Positions 42,430 to 51,875 of a stretch of DNA of 64,000 bases are shown in pieces. Location: positions 434,001-498,000 of the forward strand of contig NZ_SNXB01000002.1 of assembly GCF_004362055.1 (NCBI RefSeq). The letters run 5' to 3'. The position numbers and the translations under genes were made by a program. Origin of the DNA: Flavobacterium sp. 245 (GTDB lineage: Bacteria; Bacteroidota; Bacteroidia; Flavobacteriales; Flavobacteriaceae). The notes beneath the pieces are model-generated. The model ran no database searches, was not told where the DNA came from, and saw only the letters and a program-made list of their open reading frames with translations. The stretch's first letter is position 1, and every line of letters begins with the position of its first letter.

Positions 42430-42513
42430 TTATGAATTATGAGTTATGAGTTTTGAATTCAATTCATAACTCACAATTCTTAACTCAAAACTCATAACTC
42501 ATAATTCATAATT
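42430..42513. repeat. Inverted GAGTTATGAGTTTTGAATT hairpin
   Basis: TTATGAATTATGAGTTATGA and following bases (42430-42460) face the complementary ACTCAAAACTCATAACTCAT repeats (42483-42512). It forms a stem of about 30 bp just before the DUF2271 start. Same sequence family as 4571, 6774 and 14222. Confidence 0.7.
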
Positions 42514-42521
42514 AACAAAAA

Positions 42522-43004
42522 ATGAAATCAATTCTAAAAATCGCACTTACAAGTGCACTTATCTGCCTAATCTCTTTTCAGTCTAATGCACAAACAAGCA
42601 AATACAAATGCATGCTTCAAATGGCAAATTATATGGGAGAAGGTGCATATATAGTAGTTTCTTTAATCAATCCAAAAGGCGATTATGAGAAAACGCTTTA
42701 TGTAATGGGAGATGATAAAAAATGGTACAAATCCTTAAAAGAATGGAACAAATTTCATACTGTAAAAGGCGATGATGTTAGCGCTATCTCAGGGGCGTCA
42801 GTTACTGGAGGAGACCGAAGTGTTACCACTTTCGAAATCGATGATTCAAAAATGAATAAAGGATATAAATTACGTTTTGAATCGGCTGTTGAGGACCAGA
42901 AATATTATGTAAGTGATCTAGAAATTCCTTTGACAACAGCTGGTCTTGCTGATAAAACTGACGGTAAAGGTTATATCAGATATGTAAGATTAAACAAAAT
43001 TTAA
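42522..43004 (+). CDS. Secreted DUF2271 protein with candidate flavinylation motif
   Basis: A 160-residue protein with a signal peptide (about 1-24, ending SNAQ). The DUF2271 pattern is visible: YIVVSLINPKGDYEKTLYVMGDDKKWYKSLKEWNKFH. The motif DDVSAISGASVTGG resembles the SGA[T/S]xT signature to which ApbE attaches FMN through Ser or Thr. The genes that follow encode a PepSY/flavodoxin reductase and ApbE, so this protein is a likely periplasmic FMN carrier. That reading rests on the motif and the neighbourhood. Confidence 0.87.
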   Translation: MKSILKIALTSALICLISFQSNAQTSKYKCMLQMANYMGEGAYIVVSLINPKGDYEKTLYVMGDDKKWYKSLKEWNKFHTVKGDDVSAISGASVTGGDRSVTTFEIDDSKMNKGYKLRFESAVEDQKYYVSDLEIPLTTAGLADKTDGKGYIRYVRLNKI

Positions 43005-43052
43005 TACCTTACATTCCACATTTATATTTGATTATCTTTTAGCTTACATTCA

Positions 43053-45236
43053 ATGACTCTTTCTTTTTGGCGTTACACACACTTAGTCTTGGCTTTGTTT
43101 TCTTCTTTGTTTTTACTGCTGGCATCCCTTACAGGAATCATTCTGGCTGTAGATGCTGTTCAAGAAAAAACTTTGCCGTACAAAACAGAAAATTTTGATA
43201 CATTAAATTTAAGTCAAACACTTCCGGTTTTAAAAAAGAAATATGCCGAAATTACCGAATTAAGTGTCGATTATAATCAATTTGTAACCCTTCAGGCTAT
43301 TGATGAAGATGGAAATGACATCAATGCTTATATCGATGCCAAAACAGGAAAAACGCTAGGAACTCCGGCAAAAAAAAGTGAATTTATTCAGTGGATTACA
43401 AGTCTTCACCGCTCCTTATTTCTTCATGAAACGGGGCGTTTTTTTGTTGGTGTAATATCATTTTTATTATTTCTGATTGCAATTTCAGGCTTTATGCTTG
43501 TTTTGAGCCGTCAAAGAGGAATTCGTAATTTCTTTTCGAAAGTAATCAAAGAATATTTTGCCCAATATTATCATGTTGTTTTTGGAAGATTAGCTTTAAT
43601 TCCGATTTTAATTATTGCGCTTACTGGAACTTACCTTTCTCTTGAAAGGTTCAACTTTTTTATGGGAGATGAAAAAGCGAAGCCTGTAAAAACTGAACTT
43701 TCGGCAACAGCCAAAAAAACGTCAGTCTTTGAAAAAACACTTTTGAAAGATGTAAAAAAAATCGAATTCCCTTTTACAGATGACCCAGAAGAATATTATA
43801 TCATTGAATTAAAAGACCGCGAAATAGAAGTTAATCAAGTTACAGGTGCTGTAATTACAGAAAAGCTTTCGCCAATGACGATTCAATTAGCCGCTTTAAG
43901 CCTTGATATTCACACCGGCAGAATAAATGCTGTTTGGGCTATTATTTTGGCAATCGCCTGTCTAAATATTCTATTCTTTATTTATTCTGGTTTTGCAATC
44001 ACTTTAAAGCGAAGAGCGAGCCGTATTAAAAATAAATTCAAAGCTGCCGAAAGTTCGATCATCATTTTAGCAGGTTCTGAAAACGGAAGCACTTTGCGTT
44101 TTGCCAATTCAATTCTGAAACAATTAATAGATCACGGACATAAAGCGCATATTGCTGAATTAAATAATTTTACTGTTTTTCCAAAGGCAGAACATATTAT
44201 TGTTTTCTCTTCAACACACGGTTTGGGAGACGCGCCTTCTAACGGAAGTAAATTTGTTTCTTTAGTAAAGAAAAATAATCAAGAGCAGAAAATCAATTTT
44301 TCTGTTGTTGGTTTTGGCTCAAAATCATATCCTGATTTTTGTGGTTTTGCTGTTGAAATGGATCAGCTTTTAGAAAAACAAAACTGGTCGGAACGTTTCT
44401 TGGAATTGCAGACTGTTAATGATAAATCGGCAACAGAATTTGTGGAATGGGTGAAATTATGGAGTGCCAAAACCGGAATTTCATTATCAACAACACCTTC
44501 ACTTTATAATCATGTTCCAAAAGGGCTTCAGAAATTAATGGTTTTAGACAAAACTTTAGTTTCCGAGTCAGAACAAACTTTCTTAGTCACTTTAAGAGCT
44601 AATGCAAGAACCAAATTTACATCTGGTGATTTATTGGCCATTTATCCAGCAAACGACAACAGAGAACGCTTATATTCGATTGGAAATCATTCTGGAAACA
44701 TACAATTGGTTGTCAAACTTCATCAGCATGGATTGGGTTCTGGTTTCTTAAATAATTTAGTGCCAGGAAAAGTCATAAAAGGCCGAATCATCAACAATCA
44801 TGCTTTTCATTTTCCGAAAAAAGCATCAAAAGTGGCTTTAATTTCCAACGGAACCGGAATTGCGCCATTTCTTGGAATGATTGAGCAAAACAAGAAAAAA
44901 ATCGAAACGCATTTATATTCTGGATTCCGAATGGAAACTGAAATGGTTTCTGGCTACAAAACGTTTGCTTCAGAAATGATTGTGAAACAACAGCTTCATA
45001 ATTTTCATTTGGCTTTTTCACGCGAAGCGGAACATTTTTATGTCATGGATTTAATTAAAAGAGATGCTGATTTCTTTATTAATTTGCTGAAAGAAGAGGG
45101 TGTTATCATGATTTGTGGTTCGCTTGCGATGCAAAAAGATGTTGAAACGATTTTGGATACTTTATGTTTGGAAAATAACATTGGAACACTTTCAGAATTT
45201 AGAAATAATGGCCAGCTGTTAACTGATTGCTACTAA
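43053..45236 (+). CDS. PepSY-TM / flavodoxin / FNR fusion reductase
   Basis: A 727-residue inner-membrane protein. Residues 1-330 are a PepSY_TM module with four helices and histidines suited to haem (SLHRSLFLHETGRFFVG, SLDIHTGRINAVW). Residues ~345-480 are a flavodoxin-like FMN domain (LAGSENGSTLRFANSILKQL, FSSTHGLGDAPSNG). Residues ~500-727 are a ferredoxin-NADP reductase-like domain: FAD motif RLYSIGNHSG, NADPH loop SNGTGIAPFLG and MICGSLAMQKDVE. Electrons should pass from NADPH through FAD and FMN, across the membrane by haem, to an outside acceptor. The adjacent flavinylated DUF2271 protein is the likely acceptor. Confidence 0.92.
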   Translation: MTLSFWRYTHLVLALFSSLFLLLASLTGIILAVDAVQEKTLPYKTENFDTLNLSQTLPVLKKKYAEITELSVDYNQFVTLQAIDEDGNDINAYIDAKTGKTLGTPAKKSEFIQWITSLHRSLFLHETGRFFVGVISFLLFLIAISGFMLVLSRQRGIRNFFSKVIKEYFAQYYHVVFGRLALIPILIIALTGTYLSLERFNFFMGDEKAKPVKTELSATAKKTSVFEKTLLKDVKKIEFPFTDDPEEYYIIELKDREIEVNQVTGAVITEKLSPMTIQLAALSLDIHTGRINAVWAIILAIACLNILFFIYSGFAITLKRRASRIKNKFKAAESSIIILAGSENGSTLRFANSILKQLIDHGHKAHIAELNNFTVFPKAEHIIVFSSTHGLGDAPSNGSKFVSLVKKNNQEQKINFSVVGFGSKSYPDFCGFAVEMDQLLEKQNWSERFLELQTVNDKSATEFVEWVKLWSAKTGISLSTTPSLYNHVPKGLQKLMVLDKTLVSESEQTFLVTLRANARTKFTSGDLLAIYPANDNRERLYSIGNHSGNIQLVVKLHQHGLGSGFLNNLVPGKVIKGRIINNHAFHFPKKASKVALISNGTGIAPFLGMIEQNKKKIETHLYSGFRMETEMVSGYKTFASEMIVKQQLHNFHLAFSREAEHFYVMDLIKRDADFFINLLKEEGVIMICGSLAMQKDVETILDTLCLENNIGTLSEFRNNGQLLTDCY

Positions 45237-45447
45237 CTAAATTACTATGAACTTGTGAGTCATAGGTTTGACTAGTACTTAAATTCTAAAAGATTAGAAA
45301 GCTTAATTTTAACCACAAATTGCGCAAATTTTCGCGAATTAATTTGTGTGCATCTGTGTAATTTGGGGTTAAGAACTTCTTTAGAAGTTGAAAACGCTCT
45401 ATAGTAATAGTTTTGAACTATTTTTGAGAACAATAAAAACAAATTTT

Positions 45448-46461
45448 ATGTCAATTCAGAAATCATATTGTAGAAGAATTTTGCTTCTTTTTATACTGAT
45501 TTTCAGCTTTTCGGCCAATGCACAAGTCTTACGAAAAAGAACAACATTGCTGATGGGCGGACGATTTGATATTACCATTGTTGCCAAAGATTCTCTTGAA
45601 GCAGAACAAAGTATAAACGAAGTAATTGCCGAAATTACAAGAATCGAAAACTTAATATCAGATTGGAAACCTGATTCACAAGTTTCTCAAGTAAATCAAA
45701 ATGCAGGAATCAAACCTATAAAAGTCGATCGAGAAGTTTTTGAACTTGCCAAAAGAGCCATAAAACTATCTGAAATAACTAAAGGCGGATTTGATATTAG
45801 TTTTGCTGCAATGGACAGAATCTGGAAATTCGACGGCTCAATGACCGAAATGCCTTCGGCGGAAGCCATAAAAAAATCAGTGGAGAAAGTAGGTTATAAA
45901 AGCATTATTCTTGACAGCGTACAATCTACAATTTTTCTGAAATTAAAAGGAATGAAAATTGGATTTGGCGCTTTGGGCGAAGGCTATGCTACCGATAAAT
46001 GCCGTGCCATGATGATTGCAAAAGGCATCAATGCAGGAATTATAAACGGTTCCGGAGACATGAGTACTTGGGGAAAACAGCCAAACGGAATGTCTTGGAA
46101 AATTGGTATTACAAACCCATTTAATCCTGAAAAACTTTTAGCTGTCGTACCGCTTGAACAGCAAGCAGTTACTACATCGGGCAGTTATGAAAAATTTGTT
46201 GTTTTTAACGGCAAGCGTTATTCACATATTATAAATCCAGCAACGGGTTATCCAGCAACGGGTTTGTGCAGTGTAACAGTCTTTGGTCCAAATGCCGAAA
46301 CTGCAAACGGCCTAAGCACTTCATTGATGGTTTTAGGCCAAAAAGAAGGTTTAATTTTACTCGAAAAACACTCCGAATATTCTTGTTTAATGATTACGGA
46401 TAAAGGAAAAGTAATTAAATCTAAAAACTTCAATATTAAACACTTTAAGGCGAACTTTTAA
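45448..46461 (+). CDS. apbE: FAD:protein FMN transferase ApbE
   Basis: About 337 residues from the ATG at 45448 (MSIQKSYCRRILLLFILIFSFSANAQ, a signal peptide); the possible TTG at 45388 is unlikely. ApbE features: LLMGGRFDITIVAKD, LISDWKPDSQVSQVNQNAG, the FAD-site segment KIGFGALGEGYATDKCRAMM, NGSGDMSTWGKQPNG, and the metal-site end HIINPATGYPATGLCSVTVFGP. It moves FMN from FAD onto Ser or Thr of exported proteins, using Mg2+. DUF2271 two genes upstream offers the target motif. It lies 211 bases after the reductase with no clear terminator between. Confidence 0.94.
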   Translation: MSIQKSYCRRILLLFILIFSFSANAQVLRKRTTLLMGGRFDITIVAKDSLEAEQSINEVIAEITRIENLISDWKPDSQVSQVNQNAGIKPIKVDREVFELAKRAIKLSEITKGGFDISFAAMDRIWKFDGSMTEMPSAEAIKKSVEKVGYKSIILDSVQSTIFLKLKGMKIGFGALGEGYATDKCRAMMIAKGINAGIINGSGDMSTWGKQPNGMSWKIGITNPFNPEKLLAVVPLEQQAVTTSGSYEKFVVFNGKRYSHIINPATGYPATGLCSVTVFGPNAETANGLSTSLMVLGQKEGLILLEKHSEYSCLMITDKGKVIKSKNFNIKHFKANF

Positions 46462-46670
46462 TCGCTTTATAAAAAACTAATTGTACTATTTGTCATTAAT
46501 CGTCCATATTTTATAAAACTTTGCGCCTCTGCGACTTTGCGAGATTAAAACCTTTTTGCAAAAAACACTTCAAAAATATTAGGTATTTTCCTTTATATCC
46601 TTTTGAAAATTCTACATTATATTTCCTATAATATTTCGTTAATTACACACCAGAAATAGCTAAAAAAATC

Positions 46671-46678
46671 TAAATTTG
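46671..46678 (+). promoter_or_regulatory. -7 element of the MscS gene
   Basis: TAAATTTG fits TAnnTTTG and lies 25 bases before the ATG at 46704. No clear -33 found. Confidence 0.42.
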
Positions 46679-46703
46679 AGAACCCAAATTTCATTCTTAA
46701 AAT

Positions 46704-49052
46704 ATGATTATAAAAAGAAGTTACCTGTACGTATTCGCCTTATTTGCAATCTTGTTTTTTGTACCAATTGCCTACTCGCAAACGGCGCCGCAAAAAAAAG
46801 AAAACCGCTCAAAATTATTTGAAAAAACCACAACCGACAGCGATTACCTGATGGCAATTGAAAAAGCTGGTGAAGTTATGGAATCAGCCTACAACGACAC
46901 CGATTTTGATGGGGAAACGCGTCATATATTTGGCGAAATCAAAAGAACGCAAAGCAAACTTGATCTTATTTTAACGAGTCTGAAAGGCGCAAATCCTAAT
47001 GTGCGAAATCAGCAGATGTATCGTATTGTATTGAAAGAGATTCAGCAGGAACTGGAAGACCAAAATACGGCCATCAATTCCCGAAATGCCAATCTTGAAA
47101 AAATCAAAAACAGGTTTGTCGATTTACGCAAAGACAAAACTTTTATGGAACTCATAAAAGATACAGTTCGTCGTAAACAATTCAAGAAAGAGTTTGCCAA
47201 CCTAAAAAAAAGATATCTGGCAACAGACAGTTTGATGTCTAAAAATCAAGGCATTTTAAACAACAAAAAAAGACTGACTGTTGAAAGAAAAATTGCGGTA
47301 TCGAATGCCTTAATTGCAGTTGAAGATAAACTGGAACAATCCGGAATTAGTATTCTTAGAAAAGAATATCCGTTTTTATGGAGCACAAACGATTCTGTGC
47401 CTAAAAAAGCAGTATCACAAAATATAAGAGCGAAAATAATTATAGAAAAAAGCGTTGCATCTTATTATCTAAGTTACCGTGCCGACGGCTTATTTACATT
47501 GCTGTTCTTTATGGGAATTTTGTTTTGGTACATTTCCCGTAATTTAAAATACTTAAAAGAAAACGGATACAATGAAAACCTTAGTTATTTCAATTTTAAT
47601 TACTTAAATCGAGGTGTTCTGATTCCAGTTCTTGTTATTGGACTTAATATTGCCGTCGTTAGTAATTTGTATGCTCCTGCCCTATTTTTAGAAATACTTC
47701 AGCTTATTCTACTCGGAATTCTTACTATACTATTTAAAAATAAATGGGCAGCACAGTCCATGAAAAATTGGATGCTGCTTATGGGGCTCTTCTTTACACT
47801 TTGTTTTCTCGATTTATTTATAGAAGTAGGTTTTATACAACGCGCTGCATTCATTGTAATTAATATCCTGGGAATACGCTATGGTTTAGTACAGATAAAA
47901 AGCATTAAGAATCAATTGTATATCAAAGGATTTTTTAAATGGGCAAGTATCCTTTTTATTGGTTTTAATGGTTTATCGATACTTTACAATCTTTTTGGAA
48001 GAGTTTCGCTTTCAAATATGCTGACGATTACTGCTTTTATTTCGCTTACGCAGATTATCGCATTGAGTGTTTTATTGAAGATTATTCTTGAAATCATTCT
48101 GCTTCAAATCTATACAACAAGAATTAAGCGCGGTATAGAAAAGATTTTTGATTATGAAAGTTTATCCGATACCTTAAAAAAGCCTTTTATATTAGTAATC
48201 AGTTATATGTGGCTTGTGGTGATTGCTTCTAATCTAAACATTTGGGAATCGCTTCGTACTTCTTTAGGGAATTTACTAAGTCATCCAAACACTATAGGAA
48301 GCATTACTTTTACTTTAGGAAATATTGTTTTGTTTTTTATAATTATCTGGATTGCGCATCTTCTTCAAAAGTATGTAGCTTACTTTTTTGGTGAAATAGA
48401 TGATGAAAACGAGGAAAACGTCAACAAAAGACAACATTCTAAACTATTAATTACCCGACTTCTTGTTTTGATTGCCGGTTATCTTTTAGCCGTCGCGGCT
48501 TCAGGAATGCCATTGGATAAATTGAGTATTCTTTTAGGCGCACTTGGAGTTGGTGTTGGACTTGGGCTTCAAAATGTGGTAAATAATTTTGTATCTGGTG
48601 TCATTTTAATTTTTGATAAACCAATTCAGATTGGAGATGTTATCGAAATTAGTTCAGAATCCGGCCGAGTGAAATCAATGGGTTTAAGAACTACAAAAAT
48701 CAATGCGCCAAATGGAGCCGAAATCATTATTCCGAACGGAAATTTATTGTCTCAAAACATCACAAACTGGACTTATACCGACAACTTTAAGCTTGTCGAA
48801 ATTTCGATCGAAATTAGTGGAGAAACAACTCCAGAAGCTATAAACGAAATTGTAATGCAGACTCTTGAAAATATGCCGTTAATTAATCTGGAAAAAGCGC
48901 CTCAAATATTCTACACCGCAATTTCAGACGGAAAATATAAACTGCTGATTAAATTCTGGTGCAGCATTTACCGTACCGAAGAAACAATAAGCAGTGCTCG
49001 TCAGGTTTTGTTTATCAATTTTAAAGCTAAAGGACTGACTTTTTCTACTTAA
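46704..49052 (+). CDS. Large MscS-family mechanosensitive channel
   Basis: A 782-residue protein. A signal peptide (about 1-25, ending AYSQ) is followed by a charged coiled-coil-rich periplasmic part to about residue 250 (KIKNRFVDLRKDKTFMELIKDTVRRKQFKKEF). Then come about 11 hydrophobic helices. The MscS core is near residues 590-700: LLGALGVGVGLGLQNVVNNFVSGVILIFDKPIQIGDVIEI is the pore helix and first beta domain strand. It ends soon after ARQVLFINFKAKGLTFST, somewhat short of the usual IEIPFPQ-type tail, which may be a small 3' truncation. It protects against osmotic downshock. Confidence 0.92.
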   Translation: MIIKRSYLYVFALFAILFFVPIAYSQTAPQKKENRSKLFEKTTTDSDYLMAIEKAGEVMESAYNDTDFDGETRHIFGEIKRTQSKLDLILTSLKGANPNVRNQQMYRIVLKEIQQELEDQNTAINSRNANLEKIKNRFVDLRKDKTFMELIKDTVRRKQFKKEFANLKKRYLATDSLMSKNQGILNNKKRLTVERKIAVSNALIAVEDKLEQSGISILRKEYPFLWSTNDSVPKKAVSQNIRAKIIIEKSVASYYLSYRADGLFTLLFFMGILFWYISRNLKYLKENGYNENLSYFNFNYLNRGVLIPVLVIGLNIAVVSNLYAPALFLEILQLILLGILTILFKNKWAAQSMKNWMLLMGLFFTLCFLDLFIEVGFIQRAAFIVINILGIRYGLVQIKSIKNQLYIKGFFKWASILFIGFNGLSILYNLFGRVSLSNMLTITAFISLTQIIALSVLLKIILEIILLQIYTTRIKRGIEKIFDYESLSDTLKKPFILVISYMWLVVIASNLNIWESLRTSLGNLLSHPNTIGSITFTLGNIVLFFIIIWIAHLLQKYVAYFFGEIDDENEENVNKRQHSKLLITRLLVLIAGYLLAVAASGMPLDKLSILLGALGVGVGLGLQNVVNNFVSGVILIFDKPIQIGDVIEISSESGRVKSMGLRTTKINAPNGAEIIIPNGNLLSQNITNWTYTDNFKLVEISIEISGETTPEAINEIVMQTLENMPLINLEKAPQIFYTAISDGKYKLLIKFWCSIYRTEETISSARQVLFINFKAKGLTFST

Positions 49053-49080
49053 AATTTTAAAACAGGAATGCATTAAAATC

Positions 49081-49110
49081 AAAAAACGTCCCGAAATTCG
49101 GGACATTTTT
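49081..49110. terminator. Terminator between MscS and DUF2931 genes
   Basis: AAAAAACGTCCCGAA faces TTCGGGACATTTTT. Nearly the same hairpin sequence is at 53830-53862. Confidence 0.8.
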
Positions 49111-49243
49111 CTTTATGATACTTAGAATAGGAATAGTTCAATGTTAAAACGTATTTTAGGATAAGACAGGGGGATTGTTTTTGTTATTTTATCCATTGTG
49201 TATTTCTCTTTTGCGTTTTGATTATAAAACCGTCACTTAAGAA

Positions 49244-50245
49244 CTAATAAGAACCTTCATACATTACAGAACCTTTATAGATACGAACACTATCAACTTC
49301 TACAGGTTCATGATTTAAAAACAGTTTAAGTTCTTGATTATCTTTGCTGATTTTGACTTCAAATTCCTGCTTATCCTCTGTTTTAAAATTTTTGAACTTT
49401 TCAAATATCACTTTTTCATTTAGAAAAATATTGCCCCTAAAACGTTCGTTGGGACTGGTTTCCCAATCTAATTCCAAAATTTGTGGCAAAGCACGATTAT
49501 CATATGTAGTCGCTGGTAGTGAGGGCATAAAAATAATATCCTGTTCACCATTGTAATTGGTAAAACAATATTGAAACAAACGCAAAGCTGGATTTTCGTT
49601 CTCCATTTTTATCCTAAAGGTGTAGCGCTGGCGGTACATATCCCATTTTGCACAGGAAGCATTTGGCAAAAAATCCCTTTCTGCTACTTCTTTACGGTTC
49701 ATAGACCAGTTTCTAAAAAGCTGTTCCTCCAGTTTCTTGTCATCCTTTATAACTTCTGCCTTATAACTGCCAAGTTCAATCCTAAAAAACATATATTCTT
49801 TCCAGACTACAACCATACCCTGAGGGGCAAAACCAAATATAAGCCCTGTAAATTTTTCATTTCGATAATCGTTGTATTTATAAGTGGTATCCAATGCTTT
49901 TTTCATTTCCTCTATAGGAAATTGAGCTTTTAAATGGTAAAATTTATCCTCATAACCCGCATAATAAATTACATCGGCTCCTACAGGCGTGCCATGCTGC
50001 GAAGTCCAGCTTTTTCCAGACTCTCCCCAGCGTCCTGATGATCCGCCAAAGGGCAGGCTGGCAGACTCTCCCTCAAGTATAAGGATATCACCTCTTACAA
50101 ATTCTACTCTGTAAATATTTTCATTGCTTTTATGTTGTTGCCTGGGCTGGCATGTGTAACTTTGCCATTCGTATTTATTTCTCATTTGACAGCTTGCGTT
50201 TAGTGTAATGATAAAAAAAATTAAAACCTTGTTTAGTTTATCCAT
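49244..50245 (-). CDS. DUF2931 lipoprotein, likely immunity protein
   Basis: A 333-residue protein with a lipobox-like signal (FIITLNASC, Cys19). The DUF2931 core reads VGADVIYYAGYEDKFYHLKAQFP...FTGLIFGFAPQGMVVVWKEYMFFRIELG, followed by WSMNRKEVAERDFLPNASCAKWDMYRQRY. The first codons overlap the end of the DUF2235 lipase by 8 bases, so translation is coupled. Proteins of this family often follow toxin genes in Bacteroidota type VI loci. A role as periplasmic immunity against the lipase is inferred from position, lipoprotein export and the duplicate at 63240-64000. Confidence 0.85.
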   Translation of the reverse strand: MDKLNKVLIFFIITLNASCQMRNKYEWQSYTCQPRQQHKSNENIYRVEFVRGDILILEGESASLPFGGSSGRWGESGKSWTSQHGTPVGADVIYYAGYEDKFYHLKAQFPIEEMKKALDTTYKYNDYRNEKFTGLIFGFAPQGMVVVWKEYMFFRIELGSYKAEVIKDDKKLEEQLFRNWSMNRKEVAERDFLPNASCAKWDMYRQRYTFRIKMENENPALRLFQYCFTNYNGEQDIIFMPSLPATTYDNRALPQILELDWETSPNERFRGNIFLNEKVIFEKFKNFKTEDKQEFEVKISKDNQELKLFLNHEPVEVDSVRIYKGSVMYEGSY

Positions 50246-51872
50246 TTTGTATTTCTCTTTTGCGTTTTTCTACAGGCAGAACATCATCAAATCTCGGCTC
50301 CAGCCCAAATTCGTCTGCCTTTACAGACCAATGCAGGTATTTGTGACGTAATTTTTTTAAATCATCTTGTTTTATATAATCGAGATAACTTATTTGTTCT
50401 GATTCTTTTAAATATTGCGCTAAGGGTTTCTGTTCTGTAATGGCTTCATTTCTGTGTTTCATAACAGCCTTGCTATAGTTTGTGATCTGTTCAAATACCT
50501 TTGTAATAAATGGATCTGAAATATTTGTTTTTTGCTTTTCAATTGTTTCATCGTAAATGACTCCAAATTGCTTCTGTTTCGAAACCATAATCATTTTGTT
50601 CAGCGCTACTTTATCATAGGTGTTTTCTAAAATACGCGTTCCTACCAAATAGGCTTCACTTTTACCGTAATCATATTCTATAACTAGCTGATTATCATCA
50701 TACCAGCCTTCACCTAATAATATTTTCTTAAAAGCATCACATTTTGGTGTATTAGGAATAAACTTAAAATTCTTATCGCGGGTTCCTAAAAAAAAGCGTT
50801 CCTTAAATACAACTGAACGTTCTTTATCACCTTGTCTATAAGAACCTCCAATATCTGAATGTACACCAGGCAACTTTAGTTCCAGACCTCTGTGTCCGCA
50901 ACTGGAAATATTGGTTAAATCGAAATTCTCTCTGTATTCATCGGCTGAGGAAAGTTGCAAAACCATTCTGGCTTTTTTTACTGCATCTAGTCCCAAATCC
51001 TTCACATCGTTATTATGATTAAAACCATGAGACGAAACAGTATCATACAAACCAACAAAATTGAAAAAGACCTCTTTTATTTCGAATACTCCATTATTAA
51101 CTAAACATCTGCCAAAATAGCCATATTTAATTTCAAAACTGTCAGGGTAAGCAGGTTTGGTTTTGTCTTCATTCTTCGGATATTTTTGCTGCTTCATATC
51201 TCCAGGAAACCAGAAATAGCCATTAGGAGAAACTTTTACAGTATAAGGAGAACTGTCAGTAACACTTAAAAAATGCCTCGCTGTTGCTGCCCCTCGACTA
51301 AAACCAAAGACATTAATCGTAAGCAGATCAATAGGTTTTCCTTTTGATGCTTTAGAAACTTCTATACCTCCCAACTCACAACCTCGTTTTACCTTGTCTT
51401 TGATCCCTGTATGCCAAAAAATTCCCGTCTGTGCAAGACCTTTTGGCAACTTATCATCTGATTTTAAATCGGTTGTGCCAACCCCTTCAACATAAACTGA
51501 TTTTTGTGTAGACTTTTCTGTTGATATTGCATCATAACCCCTTGCAACGTTGGTGTAATCATTCTCGTAACTGTCATCTTTTTTATTTGAGTTTTCTTGA
51601 TAGGCAGGCATGCTTTTTTCTCTGGCTTCAGTATTGTTTCTGTTGTTTGCTGTACCGTCAAAAAAAATATTTAGTGTTAGTTCAAGTCTATTACTCATCT
51701 TGTCTTCAGGATGCGGAGGATCATAGTCATGATATTTTATCCCTTCTTGTTCTCCATGCCAATTATTATGTGTATTGGCTGCAAGATGAACGTTGCCATT
51801 TGTTGCGTGAATATCGATATTTCCTTTGGCAGTTTTAGTGAGTTTTCCGCCAACTATTCTTGTTATACTCAT
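50238..51872 (-). CDS. DUF2235 phospholipase, likely type VI secretion effector
   Basis: A 544-residue protein. Residues 1-55 (MSITRIVGGKLTKTAKGNID...) look like an adaptor that docks on VgrG. The lipase part has FFDGTANNRNN (about 70-80), the elbow GFSRGAATAR with Ser192, LYDTVSSHG with Asp277 and PGVHSDIGGSY with His338, the DUF2235 triad typical of Tle-type phospholipase effectors. No signal peptide, as expected for a T6SS cargo. It starts 3 bases after the full-length vgrG frame and overlaps the DUF2931 gene. It likely cuts phospholipids of rival cells. Confidence 0.9.
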   Translation of the reverse strand: MSITRIVGGKLTKTAKGNIDIHATNGNVHLAANTHNNWHGEQEGIKYHDYDPPHPEDKMSNRLELTLNIFFDGTANNRNNTEAREKSMPAYQENSNKKDDSYENDYTNVARGYDAISTEKSTQKSVYVEGVGTTDLKSDDKLPKGLAQTGIFWHTGIKDKVKRGCELGGIEVSKASKGKPIDLLTINVFGFSRGAATARHFLSVTDSSPYTVKVSPNGYFWFPGDMKQQKYPKNEDKTKPAYPDSFEIKYGYFGRCLVNNGVFEIKEVFFNFVGLYDTVSSHGFNHNNDVKDLGLDAVKKARMVLQLSSADEYRENFDLTNISSCGHRGLELKLPGVHSDIGGSYRQGDKERSVVFKERFFLGTRDKNFKFIPNTPKCDAFKKILLGEGWYDDNQLVIEYDYGKSEAYLVGTRILENTYDKVALNKMIMVSKQKQFGVIYDETIEKQKTNISDPFITKVFEQITNYSKAVMKHRNEAITEQKPLAQYLKESEQISYLDYIKQDDLKKLRHKYLHWSVKADEFGLEPRFDDVLPVEKRKREIQNG

Positions 51873-51875
51873 AAT

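Noticed and set aside
51521..51838. 105-residue open frame antisense to the DUF2235 lipase
   Set aside because: Composition (many Cys, His, Tyr) is that of a complement shadow of a coding strand.
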